From Litomosoides sigmodontis (lineage: Eukaryota; Nematoda; Chromadorea; Rhabditida; Onchocercidae): a stretch of DNA of 64,000 bases. Location: assembly GCA_963070105.1 (NCBI GenBank), contig OY718803.1, positions 7,421,823 through 7,485,822 on the forward strand. The letters run 5' to 3'. The notes below the pieces were generated by a model. That model was not told where the DNA came from. It ran no database searches and saw only the letters and a program-made list of their open reading frames with translations. The number at the start of each line of letters is the position of its first letter. Positions within the stretch are counted from its first letter, which is position 1. Shown here in pieces: positions 46,611 to 56,696 of this stretch. Position numbers and translations under genes: made by a program.

Positions 46611-49600
46611 ATGAGTTCTTCATCAGCTACTGCTGCTTCTTCGAATTTGGACGATATCACTGCGTCGCTTTTCTATCAATTACGCGATAAAAACCGTGTA
46701 AGGATCTCTCTCTCTCTCTTCCTTAAAATCTATTTTCGCTTGTCAAATTTTCACCCCTTTTTTGATCAGTTCAGTTTTTTTTCGATTTTTTTAGCAGTTT
46801 ATATTTTGGAGGCATATTGATTTATTCGTCCCAGACAGTTGTTTTTGCGTGGCTGTGGCTAAGGTTGAGATTATGAAAATTAGGTATACGATTTCGACAT
46901 ACTGCAATGCCCTGAATGTCCGGAACGCCTGGAAGCTCTCGAACTCGACGTCTATAAAGAAAATGGTCAAACATATCAAAGAATATGGTGGACTTGTCGA
47001 GGCATAAAAAATCAGGTTTGTTGAGTTTTTTTCTATTTTTGGCTTGAATGAAACGTTACTGGATGGAAAAAGTAAAGGCAAATAATGACAGAAAAGTGAG
47101 TAGGATATTACTGTTTTCTTGTCAATTGGTAGTAATTCCAGCTCACTATTTTGGAAATTTGAAATGTCACATTCCTTAATAAATTGCATTATGGCTTTAA
47201 GAAGATATATTTAAAGTGTTGGTCAACAGTTCAAATTTTAGTGTGAGATAGTGTGAGTTTCAGTTTGTTGAGAACTCCTTTGAAAGTAAGTTAAGATCGT
47301 TGGGTTCCAGTATGCCTATTACTTATTAATTTTGTTTTTACGAAAAGAAAGCAACCTTGAGAGCTATCTTTGAATTATTCCAGAGCTGCCATTTTCCATT
47401 ATGGGTACCAAAGGAAGTTTTTTGGACAAGGAGAACAGAGGAACAGATGAGAACGGGCTACATACCTTTGCCAAATATTCATTTGTTACCGCAGCGTTTG
47501 TGGTATCTCTATCCAAATGTTTTCCGAGATAAATTGGATCAAGGCAAAATCAGTCGTACGAAAAAGGTTTATTTCTATCCATCTGTTTTTTTGAATTTAC
47601 GAATCCAGGTAGGGAAGAAATAAATTGCACTATTTTTAGAATAATTCTGGTACAATCACACCATCTTCGGGTCATGCAACACGAGGCAGTTCAGTAAGAC
47701 CTGAAAGTACACTTACAGAGAATGAAGAATGTAGTCGAGACTCGTTTCTCAGTACACCTCTCCTCTCAGATGAAACGAATCCCGTCAGTAATTTTTTTTC
47801 CTCTTATCTGTAAATCTAATTTTTGGTTAATTTTATTTAAGCATGTTTAATTCCAAATGTAATTCATTTAAGTATGTTCCAAGTGAGACGGAAATTTGGG
47901 AATCTGAAATTTCGATTCGACAGATTCGAATTGATGAAGACATAGAAGAAGGCTCGGAATCTATGAAGGATATCCATTTGCCACCTGTAAATAGAGAATG
48001 CAATGATTCCGATCAAAGAGATTACGAATGGGGAAGTTCAAGTAACATTGAAGAAAAAGACACGATGTATGACTCGAAGGCTTGCAAAATGGATTTGGTT
48101 TCTGAATGTGTTGATACTACAGGGTTTCCTTTGGATTCATTTGCAAATTCTTTCGTTCAGTTTTGTTCAGAAGCGGATTTACCAGATGAGCAGCAACACG
48201 AACAGTTTGAGGAAATGAATACGGAACGGATGCATTCAGATAACATTGTTCTGGAAGTTTTACAATCAGCACCTCAAAATAACGTTTTATGTTCTGATCA
48301 AGATTCAAAGAAAACTAAATGCGACTCTGAAAAATCAACAAAAACTATAAGAAAGCAGAAGCAAAATGCTGGTTCCCAACAAATGCTTGATGGAACGGCT
48401 TGCGATAACTCTGTAACAGGAACTAGTAGCTGTTTAGATCGAATTTCACTCGTAGTGCCATCAATGAACGTGAGAGTGTCAGAATCTGTGAATATTGCTC
48501 AAATGCGGGAAGTTTTCCAGAAACAAAAACGACAACGACTGAACTCAGAGATCATTGATGATGACCGCGCGGTCGCCTCATTGATAAAGGAACTGGTAGT
48601 TAGAGTGGCTTTGGAACATGATTTCATCAAAAACGAAACAATGTCTTCGTCACTGTGCGTGGGAGAAACACAGCACCATTTGTTGAGGATAATTTCCTTA
48701 GAAGAAGCAAAAAAGGATTTCGGTGATTTGACACTTGAAGAACTATTAAAAGGTGTTAGTAACCTAAGGTCATCCGTTGCGGTGCAAAATTATTTGCGAG
48801 AACGGCCAAAAGTGGAAATAGATGTTCAGGAGCAGCAATCAATAATAGATCTTCCTTTGGAAAAGAGTGATGATAGGCATACATCCTGTTCTGCCAAAAT
48901 CTCGACAAAAATGACTACGAGTTTGGGTATGAAATCATCCCTCCGCAAGCGACGAGCTAGTTCAGATAGACCTGCCTTACCGAGGAATTTACCTGCAGAT
49001 CAAAAATGCATTGCTGCTGTAGAAGCGGCCCTAAAACAGTCCATAAAAGGTATTAAAGGCCCAGAAGAGACAAGTCCGGCCCCTCGAACGTCCATTCTGT
49101 AAGTTTTTTCTTCAAACTTTCAAGGCATCAAATAATGCTGGACATGCTTGCGGGACTATTGCATCTGCTAAAGATATAGAAGTAATGACGGTAATAAAAG
49201 TTGTTACTCGTATGTTTTAAATTTTAGTTTTTATTTCAAAATCTTTCGCTACCAAGCTTAATTTATTCTTTCCTTCTCTACAACTCTCAGTTCCACCAAT
49301 AAAGCGATCATAACGAAATCATGTTATTTCTGTATTGCATGTTCAAAAATTTGTTACGTGTTCTATTTTTCTTATCTATTTTAAGAGAGTGCATTTCTGT
49401 TACCTTTTTATGTATAATATTACCCAATAATGGCATTAATGGTAGTAATTCTGTTTCTTTATTATTTTCTGCACGGTAATTTGAATGTTAGCAATTTTTT
49501 TTCTTTCTTTAATATAGTTTAACGGTTCCGATGTTTTAAATTACGTCATTTTTCAGGAAAGGTTCTCCTTCAAAGTTTTATCCTGATATGATCTCAAATG

Positions 49601-49686
49601 AAATATTTGACTCACTGAACTGGCGTAGGCCTGTGCATTTTGGCGGTCGTACGAATTTAGACGCTTTTGTAAATTCTATTTTGTAA
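46611..49686 (+). CDS. Unrecognised protein with an N-terminal Cys cluster and a long acidic-polar body
   Basis: Six phase-consistent exons, 46611-46697, 46884-47015, 47384-47566, 47640-47783, 47873-49098 and 49557-49686, give 633 residues. Residues about 30-90 contain CPECPERLEAL, WWTCRG and SCHFPLW. The CxxC followed by two further Cys and a His could bind one zinc. Next come RTGYIPLPNIHLLPQRLWYL and then about 420 low-hydrophobicity residues with many Ser, Glu and Asp, a basic helix (FQKQKRQRLNSE) and RKRRASSDRPALP, which suggest a nuclear protein. The C-terminus FYPDMISNEIFDSLNW then RRPVHFGGRTNLDAF looks conserved-type sequence. I do not recognise the family. The last exon has a GT after NLDAF that would splice in frame to 49891, so this gene may continue into the next entry. 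Confidence 0.7.
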
Positions 49687-49890
49687 ATACAATCTAACAC
49701 AATCTAGGCCTTTGTAATTATTTTATAAATATAGATTCTAAGATTATAAGATGATTTAAAGATGCAATGTAACCACCGAGACTGTATTTTCAAGTTCCAT
49801 TACCAAGCAAAAAGTGATTTTCTCTCCTTTTTTTGCATCTTTTTTTATCACTTTTGAAATAAAACCCAACGGAACATGCTTATGCGATAG

Positions 49891-51307
49891 GTAACGGCAT
49901 ACAACTTACGATACAATCGCGCCGAATACCTGGATGCTCTTGGCTCTGAGTTATGCAAACGTAAAATTATGAAATTTGTGCCGTCAATACCAGTGAAGCA
50001 GCAGCGTCTCGTGCGACGTATGCAACAAAGGCGATATGGTCAAGAAGAGACGCTAGATTTAGAGACGCTGAAAAAGGCTGTTAATCCGGATGCATTACGT
50101 GTTCAGATTGCTCATCGTCTTGGCATCAAAGACGTTTGTGTTTTTTGTTTTCTGTGCTCAAATATATATATATATATATATATATGACTTTCTTTCGACG
50201 CCTCTGTTTTTTGCAACTTGCAAATTCAATGAACCTTGGTAAATAAATCGCGTAAACTCGTTTTTTATGTGACTCAGATAATTTCAGCTTAATAGTGTAT
50301 TACCATGCTCTAAAGTAGGAGATAATGAGGATAACGAAGGAAGCAGTAAGATGGAACATATCGCATCCGCCCCACTTGCTGCATCATCGGAAGTTTGCGA
50401 ACCTATTTCCGTGGAATACATCCGCTCCAGCAAAAGCAGTAAATATGTTTTTATTTTAAATTTCTTACAAAATTCCTTGGAATGTTAGTGTATTAAAAAA
50501 TTGCTAAGCCTTTACTTTCTACTTACTTATTTAATGAAAATATGTAATTTTATAATCTTATTATTAAAATATATTTTTGATCAGCCCCGTTTCCACCTAA
50601 AAGTTGGTAATTTGACAGTAGTCTCGGAATGTCATTACTAGCGTCAAAATTCAATCATATACCAAAATACTTCCAAAAAGTTGTTTTTAGGTAGGCAAGC
50701 GTCAATATTAAATCCGCCGGAAAGCGAGTGCTCATTTTCTGTATCTCAATATGAAAGTAAAATTAAAACTGAAAAAGAACTTGAACTAAAAGCGCCATTT
50801 ATTCTATCGTTTAACGATCCAGAAGTTGATGCATTAGTACATAGAAAATTTAAAAATTATGTGCACGAAGAAAACCCGACTGACGCTGCTATTCACCGCG
50901 AATCTTCTTCAGTTCAACAGTCACACTCATCTGAAGTAAGTTAGAATTTTTAATATTTTTGGAAAGGATTTAAAATTTTCCGAAAAATTTTACCAACCAC
51001 CATAGTAGTATTGCGAAGTCAGACCTGTACTGAATATTTCTTGATGAATAATGAATTTTATTTGGTTTTTATTGGGTTGTGATAAATATTGCATAGAAAG
51101 TGTTGTTCTTTTATTTTGGCACATGCTGAGTTGCTGCTATTTAATCTGTACGGATTCTATATGATTTGCTTTTCTCAGCGTCTTGAAGCATCCACATCAC
51201 GCATCGAATACATCGATTTTGAGAGCGCTTTTGAGGAGTACGAAAATGATGAAGTCCAACAATTGGATTCATTTTTCGACACCCATTTCAGTGGTCATTC
51301 ATTATAA
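49891..51307 (+). CDS. Unrecognised coding exons, probable continuation of, or operon partner to, the preceding gene
   Basis: Four exons, 49891-50133, 50288-50438, 50691-50935 and 51179-51307 (stop), are phase-consistent and give 255 residues. The first begins after a GCGATAG acceptor and contains AEYLDALGSELCKRKI, then a basic helix (KQQRLVRRMQQRRYG) and AVNPDALRVQIAHRLG. Later exons are acidic and Ser-rich (FNDPEVDALVHRKFKNYV), ending DSFFDTHFSGHSL. No domain is recognised. No in-frame ATG exists in the first 78 coding bases, and the only earlier ATG (in CTGGATGC) is out of frame, so this block is more likely joined to upstream exons than started here. Splicing from 49668 (NLDAF) to 49891 keeps frame. 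The alternative is an operon, given the AATAAA near 49858. Confidence 0.55.
50160..50185. repeat. Short (AT)n microsatellite in an intron
   Basis: About twelve AT units directly follow the exon ending at 50133. Confidence 0.9.
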
Positions 51308-51950
51308 AGCTAGCATGGACAGTATCTGTTTCTTCAAGTGTTATAATACTTCTAGTTAGGCTTTGTTTGGTGAAGCAGTAAACTCTGTGAGTTCTCCCTT
51401 CTCAAATTTTTGTCCTTACGATGAAAGCTTCCCACAAATTTGATGCGATTTTCTGAAAATACATCTATCTTTGAAAACATGGATGCAACGGAATAGAAAA
51501 AGATGCTTCTATAAGTTAAATACAATACTGTTGGGATAGTAAGAATTTTTCTTTTTCCTGAAACTTTCTCGTTTGGAATCGCACACTTGAGGATAAATGT
51601 GTAGTCTTTGTACAATGTTGTAATAATTGCTACATACTGAATGTTATTTTTCTTTTCATTCCTTGTGATTCGTATTTTTTCATAATAAATTTCTTTTTTG
51701 CTTGATCTTTTCCGTAATAAATTGAATTGCGTTGACTTCACATGTTTGCTTCGGTATGCATGGTTATACACTGTGTTATTCGACAAATCGTTGAGTAATA
51801 AGTTTTGCAAAGCCTTTCGATGAAAGCTGGAAGGTGTCGTTAAGGATTTCTTGTGGCCATTTGTCGGTTGTTTTTGAATGATTGCTCACGGAGCGGGTAA
51901 CTGATAAGTGGAAATTGCTGCATAGCATCATTGTTGATTAATTACTGTGT
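51308..51950. other. Spacer between two plus-strand genes
   Basis: Contains the 3' UTR of the preceding unit and the 5' region of the Tudor gene. A minus-strand frame of 152 codons (51810-51352) is Lys/Asn-rich and looks like chance reading of AT-rich sequence. Confidence 0.45.
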
Positions 51951-54900
51951 ATGGCCGTTTTTGGTACTGTCGATATTTCACGAAGTACATCGACCTCTGG
52001 GAGAGATTTCTCATTCGACTTCAACTCGAAGTTGATGGTTGACAAGAAGGAACAAGTGAAATGGAGTGAATGTCGAGATTTGGTGGAAGTTCCAGGTGAA
52101 CCGGAGTGGGAACTACGATGTATGCGCTTCTTCTGATCAATTATAGTTCTAGTAGCCGGTGATATCTTTTGATAGATTGGTACTTTCAAGTCTCTAACTT
52201 CTTGTGACCATCTGCAGTTTTTAGGTATGGCTGAGGCTTTTCCACAATATTGCTGGAAGTATGCTGAACCGCAGGTGATTGCTCACTACCACTACAGCAT
52301 TGCTACAAGTGCTAGTGCACCTGCAAGGCAGTCGTCTGCTACACTTCCAGTTTTCTATGCACATTTACCGCATTCATTTTCACCATATGATTTCAGCATT
52401 CAAGTATGTCGATTCATGTTTTCGAATTTTTACCAATTGTGGAAAATTTTGGATACATCTGTAATCAGTGATATGGAAGCTGACAAGCGATTAACTGGAA
52501 TAATTTCCAGTAATTTTCAGTTGAAATTTTAGTCTGATTTTAGGTTGGCAATAGTTGAGTGGGATATATCACTATAAAAAATTCCTCCTATGTTATGAAA
52601 TGCAAATATTTTATTACAGCCGAAATCATTAGATCGAGCCCGTGAACGGTTATATCGGCAAATTCAGGCTGTATACAGTACCACGAACGACTTTGTTATC
52701 TCCACTGACAAGGCATAGTTTTTTTTTTGTCCCCGAAATTTTGAACTTGTTAAAAGGAAGTGACGGCAATAACATGTATTTAAAGTCTGAAAAGTTATAA
52801 TTTTACTTTGTTTTTAAATGTGCGTTGGTGCACCATGCGTGGTATTGGTCAACAATTTGAAATGGTTACGAGCAAAAATCTTGAAATTCAGTAAAGGAAA
52901 TAGTGTAATAATAGATCTAGTGGATATCGGTAACGACAACATCGCCCAAATAGAAAATATTCGACCTCTTCTAAAAGTTTTTGGACGTCTACCTCCACTT
53001 GCTTTACGTTGTCGTATGAAGGGTATGATTTCAGAATTTTGTCGGTGATATTTAAACTTGACATTATGAGGCTTAAATGCAAATGCATGCAGGGAATTTT
53101 AGGGATATCTTTCTTGTTTCAAGGAAAAGGGAAAGCTCTTCAAGCAGTGATAAACCTAACAATACGTCATGAGGAAAAGTATCATTTTAGGTGAAACATG
53201 TAGCATGTATTCGGTTAATGTAACAGCAAAGAAGAATTCTTATTATTATCAAAAACTTAACAATAACGCTATTTCAAGGCGTTGATATGAACGATTTGAC
53301 GATAGAAAAAGTGAACGCATTCCAAAGCTTAATTAAATCTTGTGGTGATGTTGTTCGTGTAGAACTTGCTGACGTTTGCTCTACACCATTCCTTGTAAAT
53401 TTGTATCATCCAACGGTGCAAGGCACTAATCTCGGCAAACTGTTTTATCCTGAGCATAAAGCGACACGAGAAAAGCGATGTAATAAAAAGTTGGTTCAAA
53501 TGGTATGTTTTGTCATTTTGATTAATTTATTATTACAATGGCATCTTTTGTTGAAGCTATGCGCACTTTCGCATTTCTAAGAAAACTCCTTGGTATTTAA
53601 ATCACCCTTCAATTTGTCTGTGGCCAAAACTTTTAACGATTCAGTGTAGAAATATTAAAAAATTGGAAACGATATTAACGATGTTATATGTTGTGGCTTT
53701 TATCCTCTTTCCGTTTTTTTGTTTCTGCATTTGCTTGTTTTTTTTACTACCTCCCCATTTTACTCGTTGAAAGTTAAATAAACTCTAACCATACTTACTT
53801 CAACGATACGTCAAGGCAATGATCTTGCCGTTAGGAAAATGGAATTTGCTTTAAAATTAAAAATTTGATTTTAGAACGACGATTTTTCAAATGATTTCAT
53901 GGGCGATGAAAGTTCCGAAGATGAATACGTACAGCCCACACATGTGTTGCATTTGGAAAGGTCACTTTATCCAGAGAATAAATTAGTAAATTTTAAATGA
54001 AGCAGTGACAACGACATACTACGAATGGAATTAGTGCTAAATGGAGGAATTGAAGTGATAATGCAATGAATGGAAAGGAGTGACAACAATAATTAATGAT
54101 AACAGTAGCTTGTAAAGTTTCCAGATTACAAAAGCCCACCACTGATGAGCCGCTTTATATTTCGCACATCGAAAATAGCCGATTCATATATTTACACTGT
54201 GAATATCACAAGAAGGCAATTGAGAAATTGGAAAAACAATTACTCACAAAGGTTTCACTTCTCAATGTTCAATTTTCATTTTCTATATACATGGTCAAAT
54301 TCAGCCTTTTTTTTATTTTTGAATTATCCTACCATTCAACAGCACTCTTGCCAAAACCATACCTTAAAAATTTCTAGTTAATTCTAGAATTAAAAGGCTT
54401 CTTTGTCAACCAGAAATTTTTTCCATTTTTTGAATCAGCTGTAAGTGTGAATTAGTCAGTACCATTCTCTTATCTAGCTAGAGTGTTGCATAAAATCCGC
54501 TTGTTCTCCAAGACATAAGCAGTTGCTGTTTCAGTGGTTCGAACTAAAAATCATCCCTGAGAAATGGCTGATGCCAGCTCTAGCTTGTGCCTATTCCGAT
54601 AGTTCGATTTGCAATCCCTGCCGAGTTATCATAGCAGAAATTGGAGATGAAACGGTGTTGCTACGTAGTGCTGATCATGGGTGGAAGAAGAATTTACTGA
54701 AAACGAACTGCCTGTCTGGTAGTTTACGTCTTCTTACGAGAGAATTCTCGGAAACACCACTTGTAAGTTAGATGCTTCATTATCGAATCTCAATCAAGAC
54801 AGCAGTCGTCAACTGTCAATTTTTTGACAAATCAGCAAAGTCCATTTTTATTACGAATGTGCTTTTTGAAATAGTCGCATTGCACTCATCGCGTTTTAGT

Positions 54901-56051
54901 TAAGCTTGCGTAACTTATTCCATCCAAAAACAACACTGTTGAAGTATACAAGTAATAAGCAGCTTGCAGTAACTTCAACGTTTAACGTTCAGTATCCAGT
55001 AGAAAAAAATCGTTTACTGTCAATCTTCTCAGCAGTTCATAAACTTCTTAATGCTTATTTGAATAAACATCAGCAATTTCTGAACTGAAGGTTTGAAATT
55101 GTCAATTCCGGTGCATTAATGGAATAAAATATATGTTTAAAGCTTAAATAACGTCTCGAACCATTAGCGTAGACGCAGCGACAAGTGGTCCTGTCACACA
55201 CAAAATGTGTCGGGGGTTCGGATCCATCCTCGGTTCTTGGCGCTCTGATGTCAGTCTGTTCATCAGGTGTGTATGCAATAATCGGAGGTAAAGTAGGTTG
55301 TGCCAAGTGGCGCAGCGGTCGAATCACCTTCGGTGTCAAGCATCTTCCAGTGCTTGATATCATCCTCTGGATTCGAAACATTTCACTCTTAGACCCAACA
55401 GGCTTAGCGGTTAGAGAAACTGTCTATAAAGCTTATCTGGATTTGGATTATTGTTTGTGGCGTTTAACGACTAAGTGCTAGGCGTCGTTTCACACCAAGT
55501 ATATCCGGAACATATCGAAGGATTCTAACTAAATAAATACGGAGATCGCTGAATTGAAAAGTCGGTGCTCTTTCAAATTACCATTCTTTACTTTTAGACA
55601 TATCTTTGTTGCCTGCCAACCTCAATGCAATATCATCCACATCGATCCGAAACTGATATTCTGCGAAGCATTTTACCAACCGGTACAATTGTACATATTC
55701 GACGCTTCCCATTCAAGCGGTGTTTACCATATAAAGTAGATATTTTTCTCGAGAATGATGAATCAGTTACTGACATCCTCGAACAATTGTGAGTTATATT
55801 CGTGTTACACTTCTATATTTTGAGAATTTAAGCAGATTTCTTGAGTCCTTCGTTACCGCTTTCGTTGAAATCATAAATGTACAACATATTTAAGGAGAAT
55901 CAAAAAACGAATAATACATCCATGCTTCGATTTGGTACCTTACAAGCAATCGGTGTTCACTGACCTTTATGAGGTTGACTGCAATTATCGCGAAGATCTT
56001 GAGCTTTTTCAGCCGTTTGCGAAGGGTCACCTGGAATATGCCAGTTTGTAG
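51951..56051 (+). CDS. Tudor-domain protein, divergent
   Basis: Tudor domains of this extended type bind methylated arginines and commonly act in germ granules and small-RNA pathways. Exons 51951-52119, 52225-52403, 52620-52712, 52818-53022, 53279-53502, 53875-53960, 54125-54251, 54535-54762, 54900-54968, 55598-55788 and 55895-56051 are phase-consistent and give 575 residues. Tudor unit 1, at about residues 145-215, reads VCVGAPCVVLVNNLKWLRAK, DLVDIGNDNIAQIENIRPL, with the usual strand order and a PPLALRCRM tail. A second, weaker unit around WLMPALACAYSDSSICNPCR then VLLRSADHGWKKNL and LTREFSETPL has lost the canonical aromatic DYGN pattern. LYISHIENSRFIYLHCEY before it fits the strand that precedes a Tudor core in extended domains. 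The exon at 52818 has no AG acceptor (TTTTTAA precedes ATGTGC), and an in-frame TAA blocks any extension. Exons from 54900 onward are less certain. No catalytic or RNA-helicase domain is visible. Confidence 0.78.
55158..55390 (+). repeat. tRNA-like A-box/B-box segments, possible tRNA-derived SINE relic
   Basis: GTGGCGCAGCGGTC at about 55308 resembles a Pol III A box, and GGATTCGAAAC at about 55369 a B box. An earlier pair, GACGCAGCGAC with GGGTTCGGATCC at about 55212, looks similar. Acceptor and T stems do not pair well, so these are not functional tRNA genes. The segment has higher GC than its surroundings and lies in an intron of the Tudor gene. Confidence 0.3.
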
Positions 56052-56696
56052 AATTTGAATAGGTTGCAATACCTGTTATTTTTCCTTGAAAGCTTTTTTT
56101 GCTAACTACTGTTACAGCCATTGTTATTTCTGAATTTACTTTTATTTCTTTTAAAATACGCTCATCAATGAGTTACTAGCTAAATAAGCAATGAAATATA
56201 CAATAAACGGAAAGAACATAGCCAAAATTTCAGAGAGTAAAAGCTTTTCACCGACTCCATAGTTCTAAGTTCAACTTTGGAATACGTTTTATAACACTAA
56301 AAGGAAACATAAATTTTGTGTGAAAATGGTGATGTACGATCTACATTGTAAACACCTATATATAACGTAAAGTTTACGGGATTTGGAGTTGATAATTTGA
56401 TCTTACATATACAGCTTGAACATAGGAATAAGTACAATTGGAAATCAAGATATAGTGACTGTTCTGGATTATATTCCTTAACTTATATATGAATTTCCGG
56501 TAAAACTCCTATACTAATAACCGAACAAAAGAATATGATTTAGATAAAACAATAAGAAGATGGATTTGTTGATCATTTAACTTTCCAGAATCAATACTGA
56601 TAGTTTAACACTATTGTAACAACAATTTCGAAGTCACTTCACCTTTCAGTAAACGTGCTGAAATAAAATTTGATTTAGCAATATTTTTTTTTTGAT
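56052..56696. other. Convergent 3' region between the Tudor gene and dli-1
   Basis: AT-rich, with no open frame worth reporting. It should hold the 3' UTRs of both genes. Confidence 0.55.

Noticed and set aside
55070..55381. Minus-strand 103-codon frame
   Set aside because: It falls in a GC-richer intronic segment with tRNA-like boxes and shows no protein similarity; more likely a repeat.
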